Source of the DNA: an uncultured bacterium
Lineage (GTDB): Bacteria; Bacillota_I; Bacilli_A; RFN20; CAG-826
Assembly: GCA_949297055.1 (NCBI GenBank)
Contig: CASFRI010000028.1
Coordinates: forward strand, 1-41,742
DNA length: 41,742 nucleotides
Direction of reading: 5' to 3'
This document shows, piece after piece, positions 8,536 to 17,255 of the stretch. Made by a program: the position numbers and the translations under genes. Within the stretch, counting starts at the first letter, position 1. Each line of letters opens with the position of its first letter. The notes beneath the pieces are model-generated. The model was not told the DNA's origin. It was given only the letters and a program-made list of their open reading frames with translations, and did no database searches.

Positions 8536-9666
8536 TTACTCTTTAATTTCTCTTGCTAACAAATAAATACTTCCGCTTACGATATCCGTTAATGAATTAA
8601 CGTTTTTGCTAAATAAAGCAAAAGTGACATTAATTAAACAAAGGATGAAACTAATAAGTGGGAAGATAAAAAATGGGAAAGAAGCATACATTAAAGATTG
8701 CACACCACTTATGAAGAAAGCGACGAAAAAGACGATGAAGAAATAATTAATGAATGTCAGAATATGACGGATGATAAGGTTGGATACTTTTACTTTTTTA
8801 TCTCCTTTATTAGCGATTATAACTTTATTAACACGCTTACCAATACTTTGTGCGTCTTGCATGAAGAAGGAAGGTAAAAGATAAATAAGTAAGAATGAAA
8901 TAACAAAAGCAATCGTCAAAATAATATTAATAATATCTAAGATAGAAGCATATGCTAAATCATATTCATCATAAAGAGCAATAACTTCCGGTAAGGTTTG
9001 AAAAATAGAAATAGAATTATTTAGGACGTTTATAAAAATATTTCCTAATTGTTCACAAACTTCACTAGTGGTTGAAGAAAGGTATAAATAATTAAAAACT
9101 TCGATAGCGATTTCCACTTTTAATGAAGGAAAATCTTCTTCCAAATTATAAAGTTCTTTTGCATTGTCTTGCTCACTTAACAAGTTAACAAATTCAATCT
9201 TTTTTTCATCTACCGTTGTTTTGCCGTTAAATTCATCTAAATAATGGACGTAAAAGAACCCTAAAGAATCATTTTCATAACTTGCTGCACTTTTATTTTT
9301 AATATGTTCATCAATGATAGTTTGATCAATTCCTTTTTCATTAAAAGCACTAGAGTTTAAAGAATAAGAAAGAAGAATATGACTATCTAAATAATCATTA
9401 AATAAAGTCACATTATCTTCAAGATTTCCTTCTTCATCTAAAGAAGCCAGTTTAGCGTCAATCGCTAAATCATTAATTGCATCCACTTGCTCATTAACAT
9501 AACTTACTTGGTTATGATAATAAGATGTATTAGTGAAAGAAAAATAACCGACGAACGCTAAGAGGGTAGATAAAATGAAGATGAGAACTAAATCGATCGC
9601 ATCAGAGGCAAATTTCTTTGAAAATGGTGCTTTAAAATCACTGCTATAAGAATAATTCTTTTTCAT
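8536..9666 (-). CDS. RDD-like integral membrane protein with a large insert
   Basis: A ~376-residue membrane protein. One N-terminal segment (about 24-45, preceded by FSKKFASDAIDL) is followed by ~180 polar residues predicted outside, then three or four further segments. The late block SIGKRVNKVII...LIIRHIL and the terminal LTDIVSGSIYLL resemble the GKR and final-helix blocks of RDD-family proteins, some of which act in ion transport. The insert between helices 1 and 2 is unusual. The start is uncertain: ATG 9666 (MKKNYSYSS) or ATG 9675, neither with a clear ribosome site, so coupling to the ATPase gene stopping at 9683 is likely. An AT-only hairpin with a T-run at about 8516-8540 may end the operon. 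Confidence 0.65.
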   Translation of the reverse strand: MKKNYSYSSDFKAPFSKKFASDAIDLVLIFILSTLLAFVGYFSFTNTSYYHNQVSYVNEQVDAINDLAIDAKLASLDEEGNLEDNVTLFNDYLDSHILLSYSLNSSAFNEKGIDQTIIDEHIKNKSAASYENDSLGFFYVHYLDEFNGKTTVDEKKIEFVNLLSEQDNAKELYNLEEDFPSLKVEIAIEVFNYLYLSSTTSEVCEQLGNIFINVLNNSISIFQTLPEVIALYDEYDLAYASILDIINIILTIAFVISFLLIYLLPSFFMQDAQSIGKRVNKVIIANKGDKKVKVSNLIIRHILTFINYFFIVFFVAFFISGVQSLMYASFPFFIFPLISFILCLINVTFALFSKNVNSLTDIVSGSIYLLAREIKE

Positions 9667-9682
9667 CGATAGCATTATAAAA

Positions 9683-11041
9683 TTAAATGATAATATTTTC
9701 ACTTAAAATATCGAATAAGTGAACTTTATCTAAATCAAAATGTAAATTTAAGACGTCATTTTCTTTGATGATCTTATCTTCCGCCATCACTTCAGCGACG
9801 ACTTCTTTTTCACCGATATTAAAATGTAAAGAATAGACGTTACCGAGCAATTCACTCAAGGTGATAGTGAAAGGATAATCTTTCGATTTCTTATAATTTA
9901 CTTCCCCTTCCGTCTCACGGTGTATATCTTCTGGCCTCACCCCAAAATAGATGTAATGAGGTTTACCTTCTTTCGCTAATTGGTAATTTTCGTTATTGGA
10001 AGTATATCTTTCTAATCTTTCTTTTAATTGTTTTAATGCTTTTTCTTCTTTTTCTTTACGTTTCTTCAAAGATTCTAATTTGCTAATTTCAGCTTTAACT
10101 TTGTTAACTTTTTCTAAATAATCAAAATTCGCATTTAAATAAAATTCATCATGTGCATTTTTAAATTTCGCACTCAATTTTAATTTATGTTCTCCTAATG
10201 TAATTTCTCCATCATCATATTTAACTTTGATAATGTTCGTCGCTGGTGAACCGATGAAAGTGGCGACGAAAACATTATTAGGACGAGTATAAATTTCTTT
10301 AGGCGTACCAATTTGTTGCACGTAACCATGACGCATGATGACGATACGATCCGCCATCGTCATCGCTTCAGTTTGATCGTGCGTAACATAAATTGTCGTC
10401 GCATTAATCTTACGATGTAGTTTAACAATTTCACTACGCATTTGGACACGCAACTTTGCATCTAAATTACTGAGTGGTTCATCCATCAAGAAAAGTTTTG
10501 CATCTCTAACAATTGCTCTACCTAACGCTACTCTTTGTCTTTGTCCACCACTGAGTTCAGCGGGTTTACGATCTAAATAATCATCAATTTCTAATATCTG
10601 AGCGGCTTTTTTCACTCTTTCTTTTATTTCATCTTTCGGTACTTTTCTCATCTTTAAACCAAAACCGATGTTTTGTTCAACATTCATGTGAGGATATAAA
10701 GCATAAGATTGAAAAACAAGAGCAATGTCTCGATCTTTTGGTGATAAAGAATTAGCCCTTATACCATCGATATATAAACTTCCAGTTGTGATATCTTCTA
10801 AACCTGCAATCATTCTTAAAGTTGTCGATTTTCCACAGCCTGAAGGCCCTACTAAAACGATAAATTCGTGTTTTGCAATATCAAGATTAAAATCAAAAAC
10901 TGCTTGCACACCATTAGGGTAAACTTTGTTAATGTGATCTAATTTGACAAATTCTTTGTTCGTGTCGATATCGATACTATGTAAAACTTCGACTTCTTCC
11001 ACCAGCTTTTCTTTCTTTTCTTTTTTCTTAAATAATTTCAT
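9683..11041 (-). CDS. msmK: sugar ABC importer ATPase (MsmK/UgpC type)
   Basis: A 452-residue ATP-binding subunit for MalFG-type sugar permeases. Walker [10 protein letters not shown] (65-73), signature LSGGQ (163-167), Walker B LFLMDEP (183-189) and switch His221 are all canonical, and a C-terminal TOBE region includes FGVRPEDI. Family members are usually ~370 residues. The excess is a lysine-rich N-terminal extension (1-30) and a highly charged coiled-coil-like insertion (about 300-360) inside the regulatory domain. The ATG at 11041 has AAGGAGG upstream. It presumably energises the permeases at 18310-20117 but may serve other importers too. Confidence 0.9.
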   Translation of the reverse strand: MKLFKKKEKKEKLVEEVEVLHSIDIDTNKEFVKLDHINKVYPNGVQAVFDFNLDIAKHEFIVLVGPSGCGKSTTLRMIAGLEDITTGSLYIDGIRANSLSPKDRDIALVFQSYALYPHMNVEQNIGFGLKMRKVPKDEIKERVKKAAQILEIDDYLDRKPAELSGGQRQRVALGRAIVRDAKLFLMDEPLSNLDAKLRVQMRSEIVKLHRKINATTIYVTHDQTEAMTMADRIVIMRHGYVQQIGTPKEIYTRPNNVFVATFIGSPATNIIKVKYDDGEITLGEHKLKLSAKFKNAHDEFYLNANFDYLEKVNKVKAEISKLESLKKRKEKEEKALKQLKERLERYTSNNENYQLAKEGKPHYIYFGVRPEDIHRETEGEVNYKKSKDYPFTITLSELLGNVYSLHFNIGEKEVVAEVMAEDKIIKENDVLNLHFDLDKVHLFDILSENIII

Positions 11042-11053
11042 ATCTAGACCTCC

Positions 11054-11992
11054 TTACAAAGTTTTTACTTTTAGTTCTTTATTATTCTTAATAAACGCTT
11101 TCACTTCTTCAAGATGATGTAAAGAAGGGATCGCACCATTTTTAGTCGTCGTAAGCGCTCCCATCGCGTTCGCAAATTTAATTGCGTCAATAATTTTAAC
11201 ATTGTTAGAAAGAGCATACGCTAAAGCGCCATTGAATGAATCGCCCGCTCCAACTGTATCTACAGCGTTTACATCATATCCACTTATATGAACTTTATTA
11301 TCTTGAGAATATAATAACGCCCCATTGTTGCCTAAAGTCGTGACGATATTTTTCACGCCTTGTTCAAATAATTTTTTTGAAGCTTCTAAGCATTCTTCAA
11401 GTGAACTAGTCTTCATATCAGTTAATAAACCTAATTCAAATTCATTTGGAGTTAAGAAATCGATATATTTTAAATATTCTTCTTTAATTTTTCTTGCCGG
11501 TGCTGGATTCACTATTGTAATCAAATTATTTTCTTTAGCGAACTTAATCGCAGCCAATACTACTTCTTCTTGCATCTCAAATTGTGTTAATAATATATCG
11601 CTGCTTTGAATAATGTTTTTAACATCAGTTAAATCATCTAAATTAAAATCTAAATTCGCTCCTAAAATAATACAAATACGATTTTGCCCACTTTTATCAA
11701 TTTGGACGTTACCGACCCCGGTCGATATGTCACTTCTAAAAATATCTTTTGTATCGATATTTTCTTCTTTAAATAATCTAATAAAATTATCGCCAAATTG
11801 ATCATTTCCAACTTTTCCTATCATCTTCACTTCACCGTGAAGTCTAGCAATAGAAACGCATTGATTTGCCCCTTTCCCACCTAAAAAAGTTTGAAAAGAT
11901 TCCCCCACTACAGATTCACCTGCGTTCGGAAAACGTTCCATTCTAGACACTAAGTCAGTGACGCATGATCCTAAGATGACAATTTTTTTCAT
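11054..11992 (-). CDS. rbsK: ribokinase-family sugar kinase (PfkB)
   Basis: A 312-residue carbohydrate kinase phosphorylating the 5-hydroxyl of a pentose with ATP. PfkB signatures are FLGGKGANQCVSIARL (37-52) and DTVGAGDSFNGAL (245-257), with Asp251 as catalytic base. NPAPA and FLTPNEFE are characteristic of the ribokinase branch. No D-ribose permease, RbsD or RbsR lies nearby; instead it stands 2 bases after an arabinose-5-phosphate isomerase-like gene and 12 before the importer ATPase. Ribokinases are known to accept some D-arabinose. In this context I infer D-arabinose to D-arabinose-5-phosphate, with ribose as the conservative alternative. Confidence 0.88.
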   Translation of the reverse strand: MKKIVILGSCVTDLVSRMERFPNAGESVVGESFQTFLGGKGANQCVSIARLHGEVKMIGKVGNDQFGDNFIRLFKEENIDTKDIFRSDISTGVGNVQIDKSGQNRICIILGANLDFNLDDLTDVKNIIQSSDILLTQFEMQEEVVLAAIKFAKENNLITIVNPAPARKIKEEYLKYIDFLTPNEFELGLLTDMKTSSLEECLEASKKLFEQGVKNIVTTLGNNGALLYSQDNKVHISGYDVNAVDTVGAGDSFNGALAYALSNNVKIIDAIKFANAMGALTTTKNGAIPSLHHLEEVKAFIKNNKELKVKTL

Positions 11993-11994
11993 AA

Positions 11995-12591
11995 TTATTT
12001 ATTTAATTCCTTTTTTAAAGATTCCCCTAACGCTCCATTTGGGTGAAATTTGAAAAAATCTTCTTTAGTGAAGTGATAACTAGAAGATAGAGCAATCGCT
12101 AAGGCATCGCCTAACACTAAGGCTAAGGTAGAAGAGACGCTTGGAGCTAAATTTAATTCATCTGCTTCTTTCAAAGAAGGATAGATAATTTTATAATCGC
12201 AAGACGTAGCTAATAAAGAATCTTCTTTACTTGTAAAAGCAATTGTAACCGCTCCAATATTTTTAATAGGATAAATGTTTTGTGTCACCTCTTTGGTAGA
12301 ACCACTATTGGACATTAAAATGACGATGTCATCTTTTTCAATCATGCCTAAATCACCGTGGCATGCTTCCGTGCCATGAACAAAAAAAGAAGGTGTGCCA
12401 GTGCTTGCAAAAGTCGCGGCTAATTTCTTACATATATGACCTGATTTGCCAACACCAAGAAAGATAACTTTACCTTTTCTATCTTGGATAACTTCTAAAA
12501 CTTTATTCAAATTATCGTAATCTAAAGATTCAAACATCTTTTCGATCGCATTATATTCAGTTTTGATTACTCTTTTAATTTCATTTTCCAT
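11995..12591 (-). CDS. SIS-domain sugar-phosphate isomerase (KdsD/KpsF/GutQ type)
   Basis: A 198-residue protein equal to the isomerase half of D-arabinose-5-phosphate isomerases, without the two C-terminal CBS domains of the ~320-residue enzymes. Motifs: GVGKSGHI (46-53), STGTP, HGTEACHGDLGM, SNSGSTKE (94-101), ADELNLAPS and the terminal FHPNGALG. Family members interconvert D-arabinose-5-phosphate and D-ribulose-5-phosphate. No KDO or lipopolysaccharide genes are present, so a catabolic role is more likely. I prefer ATG 12591, which has AAGGA upstream; ATG 12609 overlaps the DUF4185 stop (ATGA) and would add six residues. A 6-phospho-3-hexuloisomerase is less likely given these motifs. Confidence 0.85.
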   Translation of the reverse strand: MENEIKRVIKTEYNAIEKMFESLDYDNLNKVLEVIQDRKGKVIFLGVGKSGHICKKLAATFASTGTPSFFVHGTEACHGDLGMIEKDDIVILMSNSGSTKEVTQNIYPIKNIGAVTIAFTSKEDSLLATSCDYKIIYPSLKEADELNLAPSVSSTLALVLGDALAIALSSSYHFTKEDFFKFHPNGALGESLKKELNK

Positions 12592-12605
12592 AATGATTAA
12601 TTCCT

Positions 12606-13820
12606 TCATTTGAAGACAATTTCAAAAAGTGAAGTGTTATAGATTGGTGACCACTGAGAAACTTGAAAATACATCTTCTGACCACCAAATTTAACGAAGT
12701 CATCATGGATGAATCCGCCATAACAACTTGTTATTTCTCTATGTGTTAAAACAAGCATTGATTGTTTAAATTCTTCAGTTAAATTTTCACTTAAATAAAA
12801 TTTGATACCTTCCTTCGTTAACGTGGAAATAATCCATTTATTTAAGTATTTATTAAACATGATAGATACTTCGCCTGTGCATTCTTTTTGAATTAAATAA
12901 TAAGGCTTTAATTTGATACCTTCCTTCAATTTTATAAACTTATTTTTATCGACTAAAAGTTCATATTTATCAAGATTTTCAAAATCATCTTTTTTTACTC
13001 TTAATAAGGAAGGATGACCAAATCTTCCACCAGGAATAGTTAAAAGATAAACATAATCATCTTTAAAGAAAGGATAAATTTGCCCAAAACGAGGAGAGAA
13101 CTTTTCTTCAATTTCTAATCCTTCCACTTTTTCAAAATGATTTAATGCATCTTCTTTAGCTTTATAGCAACAAGTGGAAGTGACGAACCATTCACCCGGT
13201 TTACCCCAGTAACGGACGTGCATTAAGAAAATGTAAACGTAGCCATTTAAATAGATGCCGCCAGTAGGAATTTTCGTCACTTCTTTGCGTAAAGAAATAT
13301 CTAAATTTTCTTCCTTGTTGCGATCGTGCTTACCTTGTTTAATCGGTGCAATATCACCAAATTCATTCGTGACTACACCTTGAAATTTAATACCTTCGTC
13401 GAAGTTAATATTTTTCTTGCTATAAGCAATGAAATTAGAATTCCAATAACCGTCATTAACATCAAATCCGCTAAAAGTATCGCCGTATAAATATAAATAT
13501 TTATTAGGAGTAGAAACGACGATGCCTAAATCGGTCATATTCGCCTTCGAAGCATTTAATACTTCACTATTTTTCGATTTACGTCCGGTGACGAAACCAA
13601 TACGATGAACATATTCAATATTTTCATCTAAAGAAAAACTATCTTTTGGCTTAATTGCCACATCAAGATGAAGTTTCTTACCTTTTGGATAATAGGCCAT
13701 CACTCTATTTGGCAAATAGACACGAGAAGGAACATAACTTGTATCTAAATCGTATTCATATAATCTAGATTTAGCTTCATCAATTGTATTATTTAAAACA
13801 TTCGGTATTGGAAAATTCAT
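12606..13820 (-). CDS. DUF4185 (GH183-like) protein, cytosolic paralogue
   Basis: A 404-residue protein without signal peptide. Residues 4-57 (IPNVLNNTIDEAKSRL...) look like one PASTA repeat, and about 70-404 are DUF4185, a beta-propeller family now including endo-D-arabinanases (GH183). Asp97 (TDLGI) and Asp114 (YGDTFSG) are kept in both local paralogues and are natural catalytic candidates. Other shared blocks are GYWNSNFIA, EVTKIPTGGI, IPGGR and QWSPIYNTSL. A cytosolic copy would act on imported oligosaccharides. GAGGAG precedes the ATG; the gene follows its lipoprotein paralogue by 11 bases and overlaps the isomerase region by ATGA. Confidence 0.82.
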   Translation of the reverse strand: MNFPIPNVLNNTIDEAKSRLYEYDLDTSYVPSRVYLPNRVMAYYPKGKKLHLDVAIKPKDSFSLDENIEYVHRIGFVTGRKSKNSEVLNASKANMTDLGIVVSTPNKYLYLYGDTFSGFDVNDGYWNSNFIAYSKKNINFDEGIKFQGVVTNEFGDIAPIKQGKHDRNKEENLDISLRKEVTKIPTGGIYLNGYVYIFLMHVRYWGKPGEWFVTSTCCYKAKEDALNHFEKVEGLEIEEKFSPRFGQIYPFFKDDYVYLLTIPGGRFGHPSLLRVKKDDFENLDKYELLVDKNKFIKLKEGIKLKPYYLIQKECTGEVSIMFNKYLNKWIISTLTKEGIKFYLSENLTEEFKQSMLVLTHREITSCYGGFIHDDFVKFGGQKMYFQVSQWSPIYNTSLFEIVFK

Positions 13821-13831
13821 ACTTCACTCCT

Positions 13832-15166
13832 CTACTTCAAAATCACTTCTACGAGGCTGGTGTTATAAATTGGGGTCCACTGCGAAAGTTGGATGTAAAT
13901 ACGTTTTCCATCACTATCGGAAATTAAAGGAGTGATGAAACCGCCATACAAACCAAAATAATCACTCGCATCGATGACAGGATAAACTTCATCGTATGGA
14001 CCACTTATCTTATCAGCGACTAAAAGATTGATCGAACTACCTTTCAATGTCGCGATGAGATATTTGTCTAAATATTTGCTATACATAATAGATGGTTCAG
14101 CCACGGATGGATCAGCGACGTAATATGGATTAGAGTTTAGTTCACTCATCCCTTCATCGCCTTTTACCCAAGTGTCTTCATCCACTAGATATTCATATTC
14201 ATCACGGTTTTCAAAGTTTTCCGTCGCTACTCTAAACATCACCGTGCCATCATTTCTTCCACCAGGAATAGAAAGAAAGTAAATATGTTCGCTATCATTT
14301 GGATCAGCGTAAGGATAAATTTGACCGGCGTAATATAATTCATCCTCATTCCATCTCAAAGATGGAACTTCCACCCATTCTTGATACGTATCATCTGTCG
14401 CTTTTAAACATTGGTTGTAACTAACAAGCCAACTACCAGCGACACCCCAATAGCGGATGGACATGTAGAAAATGTAAACTTCATCATTAACGGTTATACC
14501 ACCTGTTGGAATCTTTGTGACTTCGGTTCCAATATTTTCAAAAGTGTCTTCTTGATGCGCTCCTTGAGCGAAAGGTTTAATCATGCCGACATCATTTGTA
14601 ACGACGCTATCAAATTCTAAACCATCGTAGAAAACTGTATCGCTTGTAATGGCCATGAAATTGGAATTCCAAAAGCCTTGCATGTTCGCCCCACTAAAGG
14701 TGTCACCGTAAAGTAACATTAACCTACCATCAGGAAGTCTGAAAGGAATACCTAAATCCGTCCCATACGCGCCAGCGTTAAGTAAGATATCAGCGTTTGG
14801 ACTATCAGGACCAGTGACGTAATCGATGACGTTATAATAATCCACTAAGGCACTATCGATATTAATTGCGGAGTCTTGTCTTTTTGCGACGTTAATTTTG
14901 ACGCGTGTTCCTTTTTCTACTTCATCACCAGGTTCTAAGTCATCAGCATAACCAAGAATTCTTCCTTCGATAAGTTCGCTCGTCTTCACTTCGACTTCTT
15001 CGAAAAGTAAGTCCGCTCCGACTTGTAGTTTAGCGTCTTTCACTTCGAGCCCATAAAGGTCTGGAAGGATGAAGGGATCATCGACCCCCTCATCCCCAGG
15101 TTGACAGGAAGATAACCCAAAACATGCAGTGAGTAAAATAGGGATGATTATCTTCTTACCTACCAT
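13832..15166 (-). CDS. DUF4185 (GH183-like) lipoprotein
   Basis: A 444-residue surface lipoprotein: signal MVGKKIIIPILLTACFG, lipobox LSSC with Cys21, an acidic linker, one PASTA-like repeat (about 34-94), then DUF4185 (about 105-444). Asp137 (GTDLGI) and Asp155 (YGDTFSG) match the paralogue's Asp97 and Asp114. DUF4185/GH183 includes endo-acting D-arabinanases on arabinogalactan and lipoarabinomannan, so this is the likely outside enzyme cutting polymer to importable pieces. The ribosome site is weak (AGAAG), and the stop of the upstream gene is 3 bases away, suggesting coupling. The tandem pair looks like a duplication followed by change of location. Confidence 0.82.
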   Translation of the reverse strand: MVGKKIIIPILLTACFGLSSCQPGDEGVDDPFILPDLYGLEVKDAKLQVGADLLFEEVEVKTSELIEGRILGYADDLEPGDEVEKGTRVKINVAKRQDSAINIDSALVDYYNVIDYVTGPDSPNADILLNAGAYGTDLGIPFRLPDGRLMLLYGDTFSGANMQGFWNSNFMAITSDTVFYDGLEFDSVVTNDVGMIKPFAQGAHQEDTFENIGTEVTKIPTGGITVNDEVYIFYMSIRYWGVAGSWLVSYNQCLKATDDTYQEWVEVPSLRWNEDELYYAGQIYPYADPNDSEHIYFLSIPGGRNDGTVMFRVATENFENRDEYEYLVDEDTWVKGDEGMSELNSNPYYVADPSVAEPSIMYSKYLDKYLIATLKGSSINLLVADKISGPYDEVYPVIDASDYFGLYGGFITPLISDSDGKRIYIQLSQWTPIYNTSLVEVILK

Positions 15167-15169
15167 AAA

Positions 15170-17230
15170 CTATTTCTTCTCTCTATTCGCTTTTCTCTTT
15201 TTGAAAACGAAATGATAGACTAGATATCCTGCGACGGCAAGAATTATGACACCACCGGCGACGGATAGGCCAATAATTAGACCCATATTATCATTTCCGC
15301 CATCAGGAGTAGTTTCTCCACCGCCTGAACCACCTAGAACAGTGACAATAATGGAATCAGTTTTTCCATTTGCACTCGTCACGGTAATTTCAGTTGAACC
15401 AGCACTAATAGCGGTTACTAAACCATTTTCATCAACCGTAGCCACTTGTTCATTTGAACTTGACCAGGTTAAAGTTTTATTTTCAGCATTTGTCGGTTCG
15501 ATAGTAGCGCTTAGTTGCACGGTTTGACCAACGTTTAATTCTTGGTCGCCTTGATTGATAGTTACACTTGTTACATCAACTGTTGGAACTTCATCACTTA
15601 AGAAATGAATTGCAACATTATCTAAATAGAAGTAATCGCCTGCCGCAAGTGGGGTAATGAGCCATCTAACACTATTCCATTGCACTTTATCCATCGCTAC
15701 TTGGAAGTCGACAGTGACTCTTGTGTAGCCATTATCTAATTGTTCAGTGCGAATTGGATAAGGAATGTTTTCATTCCCACTTGTATTTTTATAAGATTCA
15801 TCGACACCAAGACGTTTGAAGTTGACTGAATAATATGGAGTGTTCGCCCCGCCGACGAAACATTGATAAATTTCCATGTAGTTAGCAAGATCGCTACTAA
15901 CAGTAAGTTTATAATCGTAACTTAATCTAATTAAATCACCAATTTGAATTGTATCTGGTGTCATTAAGAACATAGAAGAATAAGCATGTGTGTCACTTGG
16001 ATCACTTCTTCCAATGCGAGCGACCTTATTACCGTTATCGTCGACTATTTGCCCTGGAGTGTCCAAACTAACGCTACCCCATGCGCCTTCAAGTTGCGTT
16101 TCGCTTAATACAGTGCCAGCATCGAAAGCTTCAAAGTCACCATTGACGACTTGATTTTTGCCTTCGTAATATTCTTTATCTGGATCGAAAGCGGAAACGT
16201 AAGTTGGGCGAATGTAAATCGCACTAATTTCGATATCGTCCGTGCCTTGATATTCAAGTTGCACACGCGCTGCGTTATCAATCGTTTCAAAGGCTGTCGT
16301 AAAAAGATTTTCTTCTAAGTTAGAAGTATCGCCACTGACGATAATTTCAAACGTAGTAAGTGAAGTATTAGTGTCATCTAAAACGTTCAATGTAAGATTT
16401 GCATCACTACTCACAACACTTGCTACTTCGACATCTAATTGATAGTTATCTTCATCTAAACCGTCGATCAATGCACCGTAAACACCATCGTTAGAAATGA
16501 TAGCTTTATTTGTGCCTAATGCTGCATTTTCGCCATAAATCCCGTTTTCATTTGGTTCGGAAGTTAGTTCACTTGGCGAAGCATAATCTAAAAATCCTTC
16601 AAAGTCACCGCCACTTACGATATTTTCACTCGTACCAGCTTTAACTAAGGAAACGTTATCAATATAAATGGTTGCAGAAGTAACATTCATCCACATTTGT
16701 AATGAATCGTAAGTTTGATTGCCATCAAATGTTCTTTCAGCTTTTGCGTTTTTCCAGCCATCACTTAAGTCGGTGAAAGTGACATTTTGATTTTGATTAG
16801 GATCCATAATGTTCGTTTCAGGAAGACGATTTCCGGCGGATGGAGACCAGAATGCAAAACCAATATTATCAGTTGTTCCTTCTACTTTATAGTCGAAAGA
16901 AATTGTGTAAGTTGCACCACTTTCGATTGTAAGTAGTTTAAAGAAACTAGAAAAACCTGTCCCGCTTGCGCGAATAACTGTGTTATCATTTAACATGCAA
17001 GCGACCGGGGGGATATCCACGCCACTTACACCAAAACCAGCTACTATACCTTCGGATGGTGCATTAGATGGAAAAACATATTCCCCTGCGCTTAAACTAA
17101 AATCGCCATTAGGAAAAATATTTTCCCCATAGATGAGGTTAGGATCATCGGCTCGTGCAGTGAACGACATGAGCGATAAGGCGGCTACCAACGTCACGCC
17201 TAGACCTCCTATTTTTTTAAGTTTTCGCAT
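15170..17230 (-). CDS. surface-anchored protein with CBM-like repeats and a Big_2 domain
   Basis: A 686-residue protein with a signal peptide (cleavage near SFTARA-DD) and a C-terminal membrane anchor (about 653-676) followed by KKRKANREKK. It has no LPXTG motif. Three modules begin with the carbohydrate-binding-like signature N-x-x-x-GDF: IFPNGDF (about 39), VSGGDFEGF (about 205) and VVNGDFEAF (about 363). A bacterial Ig-like Big_2 domain spans about 553-635 (VTSVTINQGDQELNVGQTVQ, then LTWSSSNEQVATVD). There is no catalytic domain I recognise, so it most likely holds glycan at the cell surface. AAGGAGG precedes the ATG; the gene lies between the GH172 enzyme and the DUF4185 lipoprotein in the same operon. 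Confidence 0.8.
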   Translation of the reverse strand: MRKLKKIGGLGVTLVAALSLMSFTARADDPNLIYGENIFPNGDFSLSAGEYVFPSNAPSEGIVAGFGVSGVDIPPVACMLNDNTVIRASGTGFSSFFKLLTIESGATYTISFDYKVEGTTDNIGFAFWSPSAGNRLPETNIMDPNQNQNVTFTDLSDGWKNAKAERTFDGNQTYDSLQMWMNVTSATIYIDNVSLVKAGTSENIVSGGDFEGFLDYASPSELTSEPNENGIYGENAALGTNKAIISNDGVYGALIDGLDEDNYQLDVEVASVVSSDANLTLNVLDDTNTSLTTFEIIVSGDTSNLEENLFTTAFETIDNAARVQLEYQGTDDIEISAIYIRPTYVSAFDPDKEYYEGKNQVVNGDFEAFDAGTVLSETQLEGAWGSVSLDTPGQIVDDNGNKVARIGRSDPSDTHAYSSMFLMTPDTIQIGDLIRLSYDYKLTVSSDLANYMEIYQCFVGGANTPYYSVNFKRLGVDESYKNTSGNENIPYPIRTEQLDNGYTRVTVDFQVAMDKVQWNSVRWLITPLAAGDYFYLDNVAIHFLSDEVPTVDVTSVTINQGDQELNVGQTVQLSATIEPTNAENKTLTWSSSNEQVATVDENGLVTAISAGSTEITVTSANGKTDSIIVTVLGGSGGGETTPDGGNDNMGLIIGLSVAGGVIILAVAGYLVYHFVFKKRKANREKK

Positions 17231-17255
17231 AATTTTTACCTCCTTGCAAAAAACT

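Noticed and set aside
11995-12591. KDO/lipopolysaccharide biosynthesis role for the KdsD-like gene
   Set aside because: No KdsA, KdsB, KdsC or other envelope genes here, the surroundings are catabolic, and the organism signals are Gram-positive-like.
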